A DNA stretch of 64,000 nucleotides from Erythrobacter aureus (GCF_003355455.1 NZ_CP031357.1:1962501-2026500), one strand, 5' to 3'. Counted from the first letter of the stretch, positions 52,522 to 61,190 are shown. Translations and numbers: made by a program. The notes: a model not told the origin generated them from the letters alone.

Positions 52522-53949
52522 ATGGCTGACAAATACGACGTCATCGTTCTCGGTTCCGGGCCTGGCGGATATGTCGCGGCGATCCGCTGCGCGCAGCTGG
52601 GGCTGAAAACCGCCATTGTCGAGCGCGAGCTGCTCGGCGGCATTTGTCTCAACTGGGGTTGCATCCCGACCAAGGCGCTGCTGCGCAGTGCCGAAATCCT
52701 GCACTACGCCCAGCACGCCAAGGACTATGGCCTCAAGATCGCGGGCAAGATCGAAGCCGATCTCGAAGCTGTCGTGAAGCGCAGCCGGGGGGTGGCCAAG
52801 CAACTCAATCAGGGCGTCACGCACCTGATGAAGAAGAACAAGATCACGGTGCATATGGGCGAAGGGACGCTGACCGGCCCCACCAGCCTCACCGTGAAGG
52901 GCGAGAAGGGCGAGGAGAAGCTCAGCGCCAAGCACGTGATCGTCGCCACCGGCGCGCGCGCCCGCGACCTGCCCTTCGCCCCGGCCGACGGTAAGCGCGT
53001 GTGGACCTATCGCCATGCGATGACCCCGCCCGAAATGCCGAAGAAGCTGCTCGTCATCGGCTCGGGCGCGATCGGGATCGAGTTCGCCAGCTTCTACAAC
53101 GATATGGGCTGCGAGGTGACCGTGGTGGAAATGCTCGACCGGATCGTGCCGGTGGAAGACAAGGACGTTTCCGCCTTCCTCGAGAAGAGCCTGACCAAGC
53201 AGGGCATGACCATCATGACCGGCGCCGGGGTCGAGGACCTGAAAGTCTCAGACAAGGGCGTGAAGGCCAAGATCAACCCCGGATCGAAGTCCGGGGCTCC
53301 GGGCAAAGCGGTCGAGACCGAGTTCACGCACTGCATCGTGGCCATCGGCATCGTGCCGAACACTGAGAACGTGGGGCTGGAAAAGCTGGTCGAAATGGAC
53401 CGCGGCTTCATCCAGATCGACGACTATGGGCGCACCAAGTCGAAGGGCCTCTGGGCCATCGGCGACTGCACGCCCGGCCCCTGGCTGGCGCACAAGGCGA
53501 GTCATGAGGGTGTGACGACCGCCGAGGCAATCGCCAAGGAACTCGGCAACACAGACGTTCACCCGCATCCTCTCGACCGGGGCAACATCCCGGGCTGCAC
53601 CTATTGTCACCCGCAAATCGCGTCGGTCGGAATGACCGAGGCCAAGGCCAAGGAAGCGGGCCATGAAGTGAAGGCGGGCACATTCCCCTTCATCGGCAAT
53701 GGCAAGGCCATCGCCCTCGGCGAAGCGGACGGCTTCGTGAAGACGGTGTTCGATGCGAAGACGGGCGAGCTGCTGGGCGCGCATATGGTCGGCGCCGAAG
53801 TGACCGAGATGATCCAGGGCTTCGTCGTCGGCAAGACGCTCGAGACGACCGAAGCGGAACTGATGCGGACTGTCTTCCCGCACCCGACGATCAGCGAGAG
53901 CATGCATGAAAGCGTGCTTGCGAGCTACGGTCGGGCGCTGCATATCTGA
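52522..53949 (+). CDS. lpdA: Dihydrolipoamide dehydrogenase (E3)
   Basis: E3 reoxidises dihydrolipoamide with FAD and NAD+. The 475-residue protein has the FAD motif VIVLGSGPGGYVAAIRCAQLG, the redox disulfide GGICLNWGCIPTKALL, the NAD motif VIGSGAIGIEFASFYNDMGCEVTVVE and the C-terminal interface base HPTISE. A small in-frame palindrome (53277-53296; residues about 252-259, PGSKSGAP) lengthens a surface loop. Closest in type to the E3 of pyruvate dehydrogenase. Probably in one transcript with pdhC. Confidence 0.96.
   Translation: MADKYDVIVLGSGPGGYVAAIRCAQLGLKTAIVERELLGGICLNWGCIPTKALLRSAEILHYAQHAKDYGLKIAGKIEADLEAVVKRSRGVAKQLNQGVTHLMKKNKITVHMGEGTLTGPTSLTVKGEKGEEKLSAKHVIVATGARARDLPFAPADGKRVWTYRHAMTPPEMPKKLLVIGSGAIGIEFASFYNDMGCEVTVVEMLDRIVPVEDKDVSAFLEKSLTKQGMTIMTGAGVEDLKVSDKGVKAKINPGSKSGAPGKAVETEFTHCIVAIGIVPNTENVGLEKLVEMDRGFIQIDDYGRTKSKGLWAIGDCTPGPWLAHKASHEGVTTAEAIAKELGNTDVHPHPLDRGNIPGCTYCHPQIASVGMTEAKAKEAGHEVKAGTFPFIGNGKAIALGEADGFVKTVFDAKTGELLGAHMVGAEVTEMIQGFVVGKTLETTEAELMRTVFPHPTISESMHESVLASYGRALHI
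53277..53296 (+). repeat. Short palindrome in frame inside lpdA
   Basis: CCCCGGA (53277-53283) pairs with TCCGGGG (53290-53296) around TCGAAG. It resembles the core of CCCCGGATCAAGTCCGGGG repeats known between genes in sphingomonads. It sits in a surface loop where E3 proteins vary in length. Confidence 0.45.
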
Positions 53950-53976
53950 CCCGGTTTAGGGGAGGGCGAGACTACT

Positions 53977-55836
53977 GTGACCGGGTTCCTGATCCTCGCC
54001 TTCCTCATCCTCATCGCAGGTGTAGTCGCCGTTCCGCTGGCGAGCCGGTTCGGGCTCGGCTCGGTGCTCGGCTATTTGCTTGCGGGCATGGCGATCAGCC
54101 CACTGCTTGCCTCGCTCAATGTCGATGTCGACGCGTTGCAGGTCTTCGCCGAATTCGGCGTGGTGATGATGCTGTTCATCATCGGCCTCGAAATGGAACC
54201 CAGGCGGCTGTGGGCGATGCGCGGCAAGCTGGCCGGGCTCGGCGGCGGTCAGGTTTTGCTGACCACTCTGGTCATTACCGGTATTGCCCTGATCGATCGC
54301 CAGCCTTGGCAGACGGCGCTCGCGATCGGAATGGTGCTCGCACTCAGCTCGACCGCCATCATCGTCCAGACACTGACTGAAAAGGGGCTGCTCAAGACCG
54401 AGGGCGGCGAGGCCAGTTTCTCGGTGCTGCTGGTGCAAGACGTCGCCGTGATCCCGATTCTGGCACTGCTGCCGCTGCTGGCACTGCCCGACCTCGCGGC
54501 GGGGACGGTGGCCCATGGTGGGGGCGGCGCGCATGGCGGCATCGACCTCACCGCGCGCATGTCCGGATGGCTGGCAGGCGTCACCAGAATCGGCGCTGTT
54601 GCGACGGTGATCGCCATTGGAATCTATGCGATCCGGCCACTGTTCCGTTACATCGCCAAGGCCAATCTGCGCGAACTGTTCACGGCCGCCGCGCTGATGG
54701 TCGTTATCGGCATCGCGCTGCTGATGTCGCTTGTCGGACTATCGCCTGCGCTGGGCGCTTTCGTCGCGGGCGTGGTGCTCGCAACCAGCGAATACCGCCA
54801 CGAATTGGAAAGCGATATCAACCCGTTCAAGGGCCTGCTGCTCGGACTGTTCTTCATCACGGTCGGCGCGGGGATCGACTTCGTGCTGGCCAGCACCATC
54901 TGGCAATCGGTGGTCTTCTGGGCGGCTGTGACGATCGCGGCGAAGATGGCGGTGCTGCTGACTATCGGCTGGCTCTACGGCCTGCGCCGCCAGGCACTGT
55001 GGCTATTTTGCCTGAGCCTGCCCCAGGCAGGGGAATTCGCCTTCGTGCTGATCGCCTTTGCAGTCGGCAATGCGGTGTTCGACCAGGCCTTCGCCGATCA
55101 ATTGCTGCTGATCGTGGCGTTGACCATGTTGGCCACACCGCTGCTCTTCATCCTATACGACAAGCTGATCGCGCATGCCTATTGCACCAGCCAGGCCCTC
55201 GACGAGGCCGACACCATCGATGAGGAGAACCCGATTATCATCGCCGGACGAGGGCGTGTAGGCGGGATCGTCGATCGCATGCTCGATGCCGCGGGACACC
55301 GCGCGACGGTCATCGATTACAACAGCCAGCACCTCGAAAACCTAAAGAAATTCGGCATAACAACCTATTACGGCGATGCGACGCGCCCCGATCTGCTGGC
55401 AAGCGCCGGGATCGAGCGGGCGCGCATCCTGGTGGTCGCGCTGGACGAGCGCCAGCAGATCGACAAGCTGGTCCGCTATGCCTGCGAAGCCTTTCCGAAT
55501 TTGCATGTGGTGGCTCGCGCGAAAGATCGCGACCATGTCTATCACCTATGGGCCATGGGGTGCCGGGACATCGTTCGCGAGACCTACGACAGCGCGCTGC
55601 GCATGGGCCGCTCGGTCTACGAGGCGCTGGGCCATGACCGCCAAGCCGCGACTGCGATGGTGGAGGCATTCGAGGAAATGGATCGCACATCCATGCGCGA
55701 AGTCGCCGATGCCTATCGACTCGACATTCCGCCTTATGAAAACGAGGAGCTCCTGGCCAAGATCAGGGAACTGAAGGCCGAATGGGACCCGAAATTGCGC
55801 GACGCGATGGACGAAATCGCAGGGAGGGGAAAGTGA
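53977..55836 (+). CDS. CPA2-family monovalent cation:proton antiporter with RCK domain (KefB/YbaL-like)
   Basis: A 619-residue membrane protein: about 12-13 transmembrane segments (1-395) followed by an RCK-N nucleotide-binding domain (about 408-525; IIIAGRGRVGGIVDRMLDAAGHRATVIDYN) that gates transport by NAD(H) or glutathione adducts. The pore motif FGVVMMLFIIGLEME and LVQDVAVIPILALLPLL are CPA2-typical. A histidine/glycine loop (TVAHGGGGAHGGID) follows segment 6. GTG 53977 has GGGGAGGG upstream. A role in K+ efflux or pH protection is likely. The end of the protein is polar. Confidence 0.9.
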   Translation: MTGFLILAFLILIAGVVAVPLASRFGLGSVLGYLLAGMAISPLLASLNVDVDALQVFAEFGVVMMLFIIGLEMEPRRLWAMRGKLAGLGGGQVLLTTLVITGIALIDRQPWQTALAIGMVLALSSTAIIVQTLTEKGLLKTEGGEASFSVLLVQDVAVIPILALLPLLALPDLAAGTVAHGGGGAHGGIDLTARMSGWLAGVTRIGAVATVIAIGIYAIRPLFRYIAKANLRELFTAAALMVVIGIALLMSLVGLSPALGAFVAGVVLATSEYRHELESDINPFKGLLLGLFFITVGAGIDFVLASTIWQSVVFWAAVTIAAKMAVLLTIGWLYGLRRQALWLFCLSLPQAGEFAFVLIAFAVGNAVFDQAFADQLLLIVALTMLATPLLFILYDKLIAHAYCTSQALDEADTIDEENPIIIAGRGRVGGIVDRMLDAAGHRATVIDYNSQHLENLKKFGITTYYGDATRPDLLASAGIERARILVVALDERQQIDKLVRYACEAFPNLHVVARAKDRDHVYHLWAMGCRDIVRETYDSALRMGRSVYEALGHDRQAATAMVEAFEEMDRTSMREVADAYRLDIPPYENEELLAKIRELKAEWDPKLRDAMDEIAGRGK

Positions 55837-55979
55837 TACGTACCCTGCCACGGTAAGACCAAGGGGTCGCACGCCGCCATGGTATCCGATGTCGCTTTGG
55901 CGGCGCGGTTGTGAAACCTGCCTTTGATCTCACTGCCAGGGCGCCTTGCCGCCATGTCTGGACATGATAGCATCGACCG
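55837..55979. other. Intergenic region between the antiporter gene and the small hypothetical gene
   Basis: No gene or terminator is recognised here. There is no T-tailed hairpin after the antiporter gene. Confidence 0.4.
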
Positions 55980-56006
55980 GCGTTTACCGAACGAAGGAGT
56001 AAACGC
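55980..56006 (+). promoter_or_regulatory. Inverted repeat enclosing the ribosome-binding site of the small hypothetical gene
   Basis: GCGTTTAC (55980-55987) and GTAAACGC (55999-56006) are perfect inverted repeats. The 11-base loop CGAACGAAGGA holds most of the AAGGAG ribosome-binding site, and ATG follows immediately at 56007. Such a layout could act as an RNA switch or as an operator. Confidence 0.5.
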
Positions 56007-56189
56007 ATGGAATACGAGATCGACGATGATCCGCAGGATAGCGATTGCATATCCGAAGGTCAGCGCGATGGCGGCCTGATCGAAGACCATATCGCGCTTC
56101 GAAATCAATCGAGCGTCCAGCCGAGAGACTATCCCTCTGCCGACCGGGAGGACCAATCGGTCGGAAGAGCACCGCCTCGCGGCGAATAG
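56007..56189 (+). CDS. Hypothetical small acidic protein
   Basis: A 60-residue frame with a good ribosome-binding site (AAGGAG, 7-8 bases before ATG). The protein is polar, with acidic stretches (YEIDDDPQDSD, ADREDQS), no transmembrane segment and one cysteine. I recognise no family. It ends 1 base before the tRNA-Ser gene on the other strand. Strong initiation signals favour a real gene; the unremarkable sequence and codon pattern leave doubt. Confidence 0.4.
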   Translation: MEYEIDDDPQDSDCISEGQRDGGLIEDHIALRNQSSVQPRDYPSADREDQSVGRAPPRGE

Positions 56190-56190
56190 C

Positions 56191-56280
56191 TGGCGGAGAG
56201 GGTGGGATTCGAACCCACGAAGGGCTTGCACCCTTGCCGGTTTTCAAGACCGGTGCATTCAACCGCTCTGCCACCTCTCC
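56191..56280 (-). tRNA. tRNA-Ser (anticodon UGA)
   Basis: Read on the minus strand the gene starts GGAGAGGTGGCAGAGC and ends CTCTCCGCCA with encoded CCA. The acceptor stem GGAGAGG/CCTCTCC, the anticodon stem ACCGG..CCGGC with loop CTTGAAAA (anticodon TGA), a long variable arm (AAGGGTGCAAGCCCTT) and the T loop GGTTCGAATCC are all present. The long variable arm and G73 fit serine. Confidence 0.97.
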
Positions 56281-56370
56281 GCGAGCGCGGCGCTAGCTAC
56301 CCACATAGAGTGTATTTGTCACGCCCCGAGGAAGTTCGATGGATAGTTTTTCGTAAACGGTGAATGACAC

Positions 56371-56399
56371 TTGCCGTTAAGCTTCCCTCTGCGACAATG
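56371..56399 (+). promoter_or_regulatory. Putative promoter of mltB, placed for a leaderless transcript
   Basis: TTGCCG (56371-56376) and ACAATG (56394-56399) are exactly 17 bases apart. Transcription would start near 56405, the A of the mltB ATG. No ribosome-binding site precedes that ATG. Confidence 0.5.
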
Positions 56400-56404
56400 A
56401 ACGT

Positions 56405-57427
56405 ATGATTTTTCGCCGCTTTCTTGTCGCCCTCGGGGCCATCGCCCTCTCGCTTCCTTCCGTCCCCGCGCAAGCGCAGGAGGATCTCGGCTTCGACGCC
56501 TATCTGCAGCTTTTGATTGCACGGGCACGCGCCGAGGGAGTCAGCGAAAGTACGCTCGCCCGGATGACCGCGGGTCTGGAGCCGAATTATCGAGTCATCG
56601 AATTGGATCGCAACCAGCCCGGCGCGCCGACCAGCACCGGCTATCCGCCGTTGGCGCCCTACATAGCGAGGCACGTCGATAGTGCTCGTATCATGGGTGG
56701 CCGCAGAGCGTATTCCCAGTATTCGGGCACCATCCGTTCTATCGAGCGGCAATACGGCGTTCCGGGAGAGATACTCGTGGCAATCTGGGGGCACGAAACC
56801 GCCTATGGTGCAGTCAAGGGCGGCTTCGATCTGTCGCGGGCTCTGGCGACCATGGCGTGGGAAGGGCGTCGCCGCGATCTGTTCGCCAGCGAATGGGTCG
56901 CGCTGATGAAGGTTGCCGACAAAGGCTATTCCCGCAGCGAGCTCAAGGGCAGTTGGGCGGGCGCGTTCGGCAATCCGCAGTTTCTGCCCTCCGTCTACCT
57001 TCGCCTCGCGGCCGACGGGAACGGCGACGGCCGCGCGGATATCATGAATAGCGGCGCTGACGCCCTTGCATCCATCGCCAACTATTTCCGCGATGCCGGT
57101 TGGCGCAGCGGCCAGCCTTGGGGTGTGCGAGCATACATCCCCTCCAATTTCGATGTCGCTTCCCACCGCACCGAGATTGTCGCTCCGGTTTGCGCCAGGG
57201 TGCATGAGCGCCACAGCGTCTACAAGACCGTTCGAGAATGGCGTGAACTGGGCATTCAACCCCAAGGTGCGATCGGTGACGATCTGCTTGTGACGCTCTT
57301 TCAGCCCGATGGCCCCGGAACATCCGCTTGGCTGTTAACGTCGAATTATCGGGTCATTCTCGAATATAACTGCTCGAATTATTACGCCATGAGTGTGGGA
57401 TTGCTGGCCGATGAAATTGGAAACTAG
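56405..57427 (+). CDS. Lytic murein transglycosylase, MltB type
   Basis: A 340-residue exported enzyme cleaving the MurNAc-GlcNAc bond with formation of 1,6-anhydroMurNAc. Signal peptide about 1-24 (ending AQAQ). The SLT_2/MltB domain contains GGRRAYSQYSGTIRSIERQYGVPGE, the catalytic Glu131 in WGHETAYG, and GSWAGAFGNPQFLPSVYLRLA. No lipobox is present, so it is soluble in the periplasm. A 3-codon frame ATG-AAC-GTA-TGA (56397-56408) overlaps its start. It overlaps rlpA by 17 bases and heads the operon that runs to the end of the window. Confidence 0.92.
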   Translation: MIFRRFLVALGAIALSLPSVPAQAQEDLGFDAYLQLLIARARAEGVSESTLARMTAGLEPNYRVIELDRNQPGAPTSTGYPPLAPYIARHVDSARIMGGRRAYSQYSGTIRSIERQYGVPGEILVAIWGHETAYGAVKGGFDLSRALATMAWEGRRRDLFASEWVALMKVADKGYSRSELKGSWAGAFGNPQFLPSVYLRLAADGNGDGRADIMNSGADALASIANYFRDAGWRSGQPWGVRAYIPSNFDVASHRTEIVAPVCARVHERHSVYKTVREWRELGIQPQGAIGDDLLVTLFQPDGPGTSAWLLTSNYRVILEYNCSNYYAMSVGLLADEIGN

Positions 57428-58409
57428 GATCCTTGGCGCCGCACTGGCCGGGCTAAGCTCTTTCGGCCTGGGTGCTTGCGCCAGCATCGCGCAGGACGCA
57501 CCGGCACCTGCAGCACGGCCTATCGGCAACGGACCTTCGGCCGATTATCCGATCGTCATTGGCGATCCTTTCACCATAGACGGTGTGACCTATACACCGC
57601 TCGACACGATGAATTACGATCAGGTCGGATATGTCACGGTGGACGAATCCGGTACGAAAGGCATTACCGGCGCGCACCGCACGCTCCCCTTGCCAAGCTA
57701 TGTCGAAGTGACTGCTCTCGATACGGGAAGAACGATCCTGGTGCGGGTCGAGCGGCGTGGTCCGATGACCAATGAACGCCTGCTGTCATTGTCGGCTAAT
57801 GCCTTGGGTCAATTGGGTGCGGAGGAGGGGGCTCCGATACGGGTCCGCCGAGTCAATCCTCCCGAAGAACATCGCGCGGAATTGCGTGCCGGGCGCGAAG
57901 CGCCATTGCGCATGGATACCCCGCAGGGCCTGCTCGAAGTGCTCAAACGCCGCTTGCCCGAACGCGGTTCCGCCCCTCTGGGGGATACCCGGCAGGCGCC
58001 GGTGAGCGGCGCGGTGCCCGTCCCGGATATCGCAACAGTCGATCCCGATGAGGAGGCTGTCATGCCATCGCCCACGCAAGAAACCGACGCTAGTGACGAG
58101 GCCCAACCCGCCCCGCGAAACGACGCGCTGCGCCCACAATTGCCCATGGCGGTTGAGGGTGGCCCCACACCCGCGCCGGTCATGGTGGAGACGTCCGAAG
58201 ATGGGAAATTCGCGGTGCAACTGGGTGCCTTTTCAGTGCGATCCAATGCCGATAGCCTGGCCAGGCGGGTTCAGGGCTATCTCGAAACGAGCGGCAATCT
58301 AACTCTCGTCCGTGTCGGGCCATTCGCAACCCGTGGACAGGCAGCGCAGGCGCTCGCCATGCTGCGAGAGCGGGGCTATAGCGACGCCGAAATTCGTTTA
58401 CTCGACTGA
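57411..58409 (+). CDS. rlpA: RlpA-like septal lytic transglycosylase with SPOR domain, lipoprotein
   Basis: RlpA cleaves naked glycan strands at the division septum. The 332-residue protein has a signal peptide with a lipobox-like LGAC, a double-psi beta-barrel domain (about 45-150) with ...TALDTGRTILVRVERRGP and LSANALGQLG, a proline-rich linker (about 150-260), and a C-terminal SPOR domain (about 262-332; FAVQLGAFSVRSNADSLARRV). The barrel departs somewhat from the E. coli form, and the usual GxASWYG start is replaced by PFTIDGVTYTPLD...DQVGYVT, so activity is not certain. ATG 57411 lies inside the end of mltB. Confidence 0.88.
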   Translation: MKLETRILGAALAGLSSFGLGACASIAQDAPAPAARPIGNGPSADYPIVIGDPFTIDGVTYTPLDTMNYDQVGYVTVDESGTKGITGAHRTLPLPSYVEVTALDTGRTILVRVERRGPMTNERLLSLSANALGQLGAEEGAPIRVRRVNPPEEHRAELRAGREAPLRMDTPQGLLEVLKRRLPERGSAPLGDTRQAPVSGAVPVPDIATVDPDEEAVMPSPTQETDASDEAQPAPRNDALRPQLPMAVEGGPTPAPVMVETSEDGKFAVQLGAFSVRSNADSLARRVQGYLETSGNLTLVRVGPFATRGQAAQALAMLRERGYSDAEIRLLD

Positions 58410-58447
58410 CACGGCCGTGGCGCTTGCCTCGGCGAGAGGGAGCCCAT

Positions 58448-59608
58448 TTGAGTTATCGTCTGACTTCGCTCGCCGTTCTGGCAACGGTTTTGGTCGCCGC
58501 ACCACTGGGAGCGAGGGATAACCCTGGTCCCGCCATACCCAGCGTGGAAGACGCGCCGATCGCTTACCTCCTCGACTCGTCGAGCGGACAAGTCCTCTTC
58601 GAACGGGATATCGACCGTCGCTTCATGCCGGCATCGATCACCAAGGTGATGACCACTTTCCTGGCATTCGAGTGGATGGAGGAGGGGCGGCTTTTCCCCC
58701 AGCAGGTTTTTGGAATCAGACCTGAAACGTTCCGCCAATGGAGCCGCAAGGGATCCACCATGTTCCTGTCGGCGGACGCGCGCGTTACGGTCGACGATCT
58801 GCTGCATGGGGTCACTACCGTTTCGGCCAATGATGGCGCCGTCGTTCTGGCGGAAGGAGCCGCCGGATCGGTGGAAGATTGGGTCGCCGCGATGAACGCC
58901 AAGGCCCGCGAGATAGGCATGGCAGACAGCCGGTTCGGCAATCCCAACGGGTGGATGGATGAAGGCAGGACCTTTGTCACCGCCCGCGATCTGGGAACGC
59001 TGGCGCAGGCAATGGTGACCCGCCATCCTTCGAAATATCGCCATTTCGTTGGTGCCAGGGAATTCGAATATAACGGTATTACGCAAAGCAACCACGATCC
59101 GATTTCGGGCGTGGTAAGAGGTGCGGACGGTATCAAGACCGGTTTCACCAATCAGGCCGGGTTCGGTTTCCTGGGCTCGGCACAACGCGACGGGAGGCGC
59201 CTGATCATGGTCGTTGCCGGCAGTCCAGGCGGGCGTGTCCGGGCGTATGCCTCCCGTTCCCTTGTTGAATGGGGTTTTGAGGCGTTCGACAGTCGGACGC
59301 TTATCGATCCTGACGAACGGGTGGCAAGCGCCCGTGTGCAAGGTGGAGGCGCATCCGAGGTCGGCTTGACGACGCCGCGAGGCATACGGGTATCCGTACC
59401 GAAGGGCAGAGAGCCGCAAATTTCACTCTCGGTCCGCTATGAAGGGCCGTTGCGCGCGCCGATCGCCAAGGGCGAACATGTTGCCGAACTTCTCGTCACC
59501 GTGACGGGCATGCCGAGTTACCGCGTCCCGCTTGTAGCCCGAGAGGAGGTTCTCGAGGCGACGGTGATTCAAAGGGTATTCAATGCCTTCAGGAGCTGGC
59601 TTACCTGA
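58448..59608 (+). CDS. D-alanyl-D-alanine carboxypeptidase (DacA/DacC-like, low-mass PBP)
   Basis: Removes the terminal D-Ala of peptidoglycan pentapeptides. The 386-residue protein has a signal peptide (about 1-23), the SxxK motif SITK (Ser63, Lys66), the SxN motif SAN near 126, KTG in GIKTGFTNQAG (about 227), a C-terminal PBP5-like domain, and a final amphipathic helix (VIQRVFNAFRSWL) for membrane binding. The best start is TTG 58448, with GAGAGGGAG just upstream; the frame extends to 58424 without a signal for it. Its stop overlaps the ATG of tmk. Confidence 0.93.
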   Translation: MSYRLTSLAVLATVLVAAPLGARDNPGPAIPSVEDAPIAYLLDSSSGQVLFERDIDRRFMPASITKVMTTFLAFEWMEEGRLFPQQVFGIRPETFRQWSRKGSTMFLSADARVTVDDLLHGVTTVSANDGAVVLAEGAAGSVEDWVAAMNAKAREIGMADSRFGNPNGWMDEGRTFVTARDLGTLAQAMVTRHPSKYRHFVGAREFEYNGITQSNHDPISGVVRGADGIKTGFTNQAGFGFLGSAQRDGRRLIMVVAGSPGGRVRAYASRSLVEWGFEAFDSRTLIDPDERVASARVQGGGASEVGLTTPRGIRVSVPKGREPQISLSVRYEGPLRAPIAKGEHVAELLVTVTGMPSYRVPLVAREEVLEATVIQRVFNAFRSWLT

Positions 59609-60240
59609 TGCCGGGCCGTTTCATCGCATTCGAGGGTGGCGAAGGCATGGGCAAGTCGACCCAGGCTCGCTTGTTGGCCGAATTTCTGCGTGGAGAAGGC
59701 CGTTCGGTTGAATTGACGCGCGAGCCGGGCGGAACACCCGGTGCGGAAGCGATCAGAGAGCTGCTCCTTTCGCCACCCGGGGAGGGCTGGACTCTCGGAG
59801 CGGAGGCGCTGCTTTTCGCTGCCGCGCGGGCCGATCACGTTGCCCGCAAAATTCGCCCCGCGATCGAGGCCGGCGACTGGGTGATCTGCGACCGCTTCCT
59901 CGATTCCAGTCGCGCCTATCAGGGCCGAGCGGGCGGGATGGGCGATGATCGTGTGAGGACTTTGCACGAGATAGGCAGCGGCGGATTGGTGCCGGATGTC
60001 ACAGTCGTCATCGACGCGCCCATTGGCGATGTCGCCGCGCGTCTCGTCAATCGCGACGGAGAGGAAAGCGATGCGATCGGCGGGAGAGCAGCCGAGTATC
60101 ACGCATCCGTAAACGCTGCCTTTCTGGAATTCGCGCGGGCCGAGCCGGATCGATTCGCTATCGTCGATGGCAGGGGGTCCGTCGAGGAGGTGCACGAAAA
60201 GGTCCTCGATGCGCTGTCACGCTTTTTGGGAACCCCCTGA
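59608..60240 (+). CDS. tmk: Thymidylate kinase
   Basis: Phosphorylates dTMP to dTDP. The 210-residue protein begins with FIAFEGGEGMGKSTQARLLAEFLR (P-loop), then TREPGGTPGAEAIRELLLS, DRFLDSSRAYQG (DR motif) and the C-terminal REDGR region equivalent (VEEVHEKVLDALSRFL). Length fits the E. coli type. The ATG overlaps the dacA stop and its TGA overlaps holB: coupled translation of a tmk-holB pair as in many bacteria. Confidence 0.97.
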   Translation: MPGRFIAFEGGEGMGKSTQARLLAEFLRGEGRSVELTREPGGTPGAEAIRELLLSPPGEGWTLGAEALLFAAARADHVARKIRPAIEAGDWVICDRFLDSSRAYQGRAGGMGDDRVRTLHEIGSGGLVPDVTVVIDAPIGDVAARLVNRDGEESDAIGGRAAEYHASVNAAFLEFARAEPDRFAIVDGRGSVEEVHEKVLDALSRFLGTP

Positions 60241-61190
60241 TGCTGCTTGGCCATGAAACCGCCTGGCGCGAGTGGCACGAGGCGCTGGCAGGGGAAAGGA
60301 TGCACCATGCCTGGTTGCTGGCGGGGCGCCGCGGCGTCGGTAAGGGCAGCTTTGCCCTGGCGGCCGCGCGCGAACTCGTCGGAGCGGATCAAACCGAGGC
60401 CCAGCACCACCCGGACATCCATGTGCTCACATATGCTCCCAAGGACGACAAGGAAGAGCGCAAGCGCGCCGATGGTAAACCTTACGAATTGGCCCGAAGC
60501 ATCCGCATCGCACAGATCCGAGCCATGCAAAGCAGGCTGAGTACGCGGCCGACAATGGGCGACAGGCGTGCCATCATCGTCGACCCGGCCGACGATCTCG
60601 AGCGCAACGCCGCCAATGCTTTGCTCAAAAGTCTGGAGGAACCACCAGTGGGGACATATTTCCTCCTGGTTTCCCACAGCCCGGCCCGGCTATTGCCCAC
60701 TATCCGCTCGCGCTGCCGTGTATTGCGCTTCCCGACCGTATCCGAAGCGCAAATGGACCTTCTATTACGCGATCTGGCGCCGGATGCGGATGACGCAACC
60801 CGGGCGGCAGCCATTGCGGCGGCTGCGGGGTCTCCGGGGGCCGCTCGGCAATTCGTCGACATGGAACTGGGCAAGGTCGCGCAGGCCATGGGGAACATCC
60901 TCGACCGGGGAGATCCCGATTTTCACCTCCGGGGCACGCTGGCCGGGTTGATCGGCGCCCGTCCGGACCGCGAACGCATCCGCGCCGTCCTGGAACTTGC
61001 GCGATCGGTGGTGGCGCAGCGTCTCGAGGCTTCGCTGGACAATCCGCACAGGATAATCGACGCGCATAGCGAGCTGGTACGCCTGAGCGGCGAGCAGCCG
61101 ACCTACAATTTCGACGCCGGGCTTCTGGCGATGGAAATCGGCACCTTGCTCGCGAAGGCCGCTGCGGCTAGCGAGCGGGCCGATGGCTGA
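60240..61190 (+). CDS. holB: DNA polymerase III subunit delta'
   Basis: A stator subunit of the sliding-clamp loader. The 316-residue protein has a P-loop-like GRRGVGKGSFALAAA, which is kept although delta' does not hydrolyse ATP in E. coli, the SRC-like TIRSRCRVLRFP, and LERNAANALLKSLEEPPVGTYFLLVSH. The four zinc-binding cysteines between the two motifs of the E. coli protein are absent, as common in alphaproteobacteria. It overlaps tmk (TGATG) and metG (8 bases). Confidence 0.93.
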   Translation: MLLGHETAWREWHEALAGERMHHAWLLAGRRGVGKGSFALAAARELVGADQTEAQHHPDIHVLTYAPKDDKEERKRADGKPYELARSIRIAQIRAMQSRLSTRPTMGDRRAIIVDPADDLERNAANALLKSLEEPPVGTYFLLVSHSPARLLPTIRSRCRVLRFPTVSEAQMDLLLRDLAPDADDATRAAAIAAAAGSPGAARQFVDMELGKVAQAMGNILDRGDPDFHLRGTLAGLIGARPDRERIRAVLELARSVVAQRLEASLDNPHRIIDAHSELVRLSGEQPTYNFDAGLLAMEIGTLLAKAAAASERADG

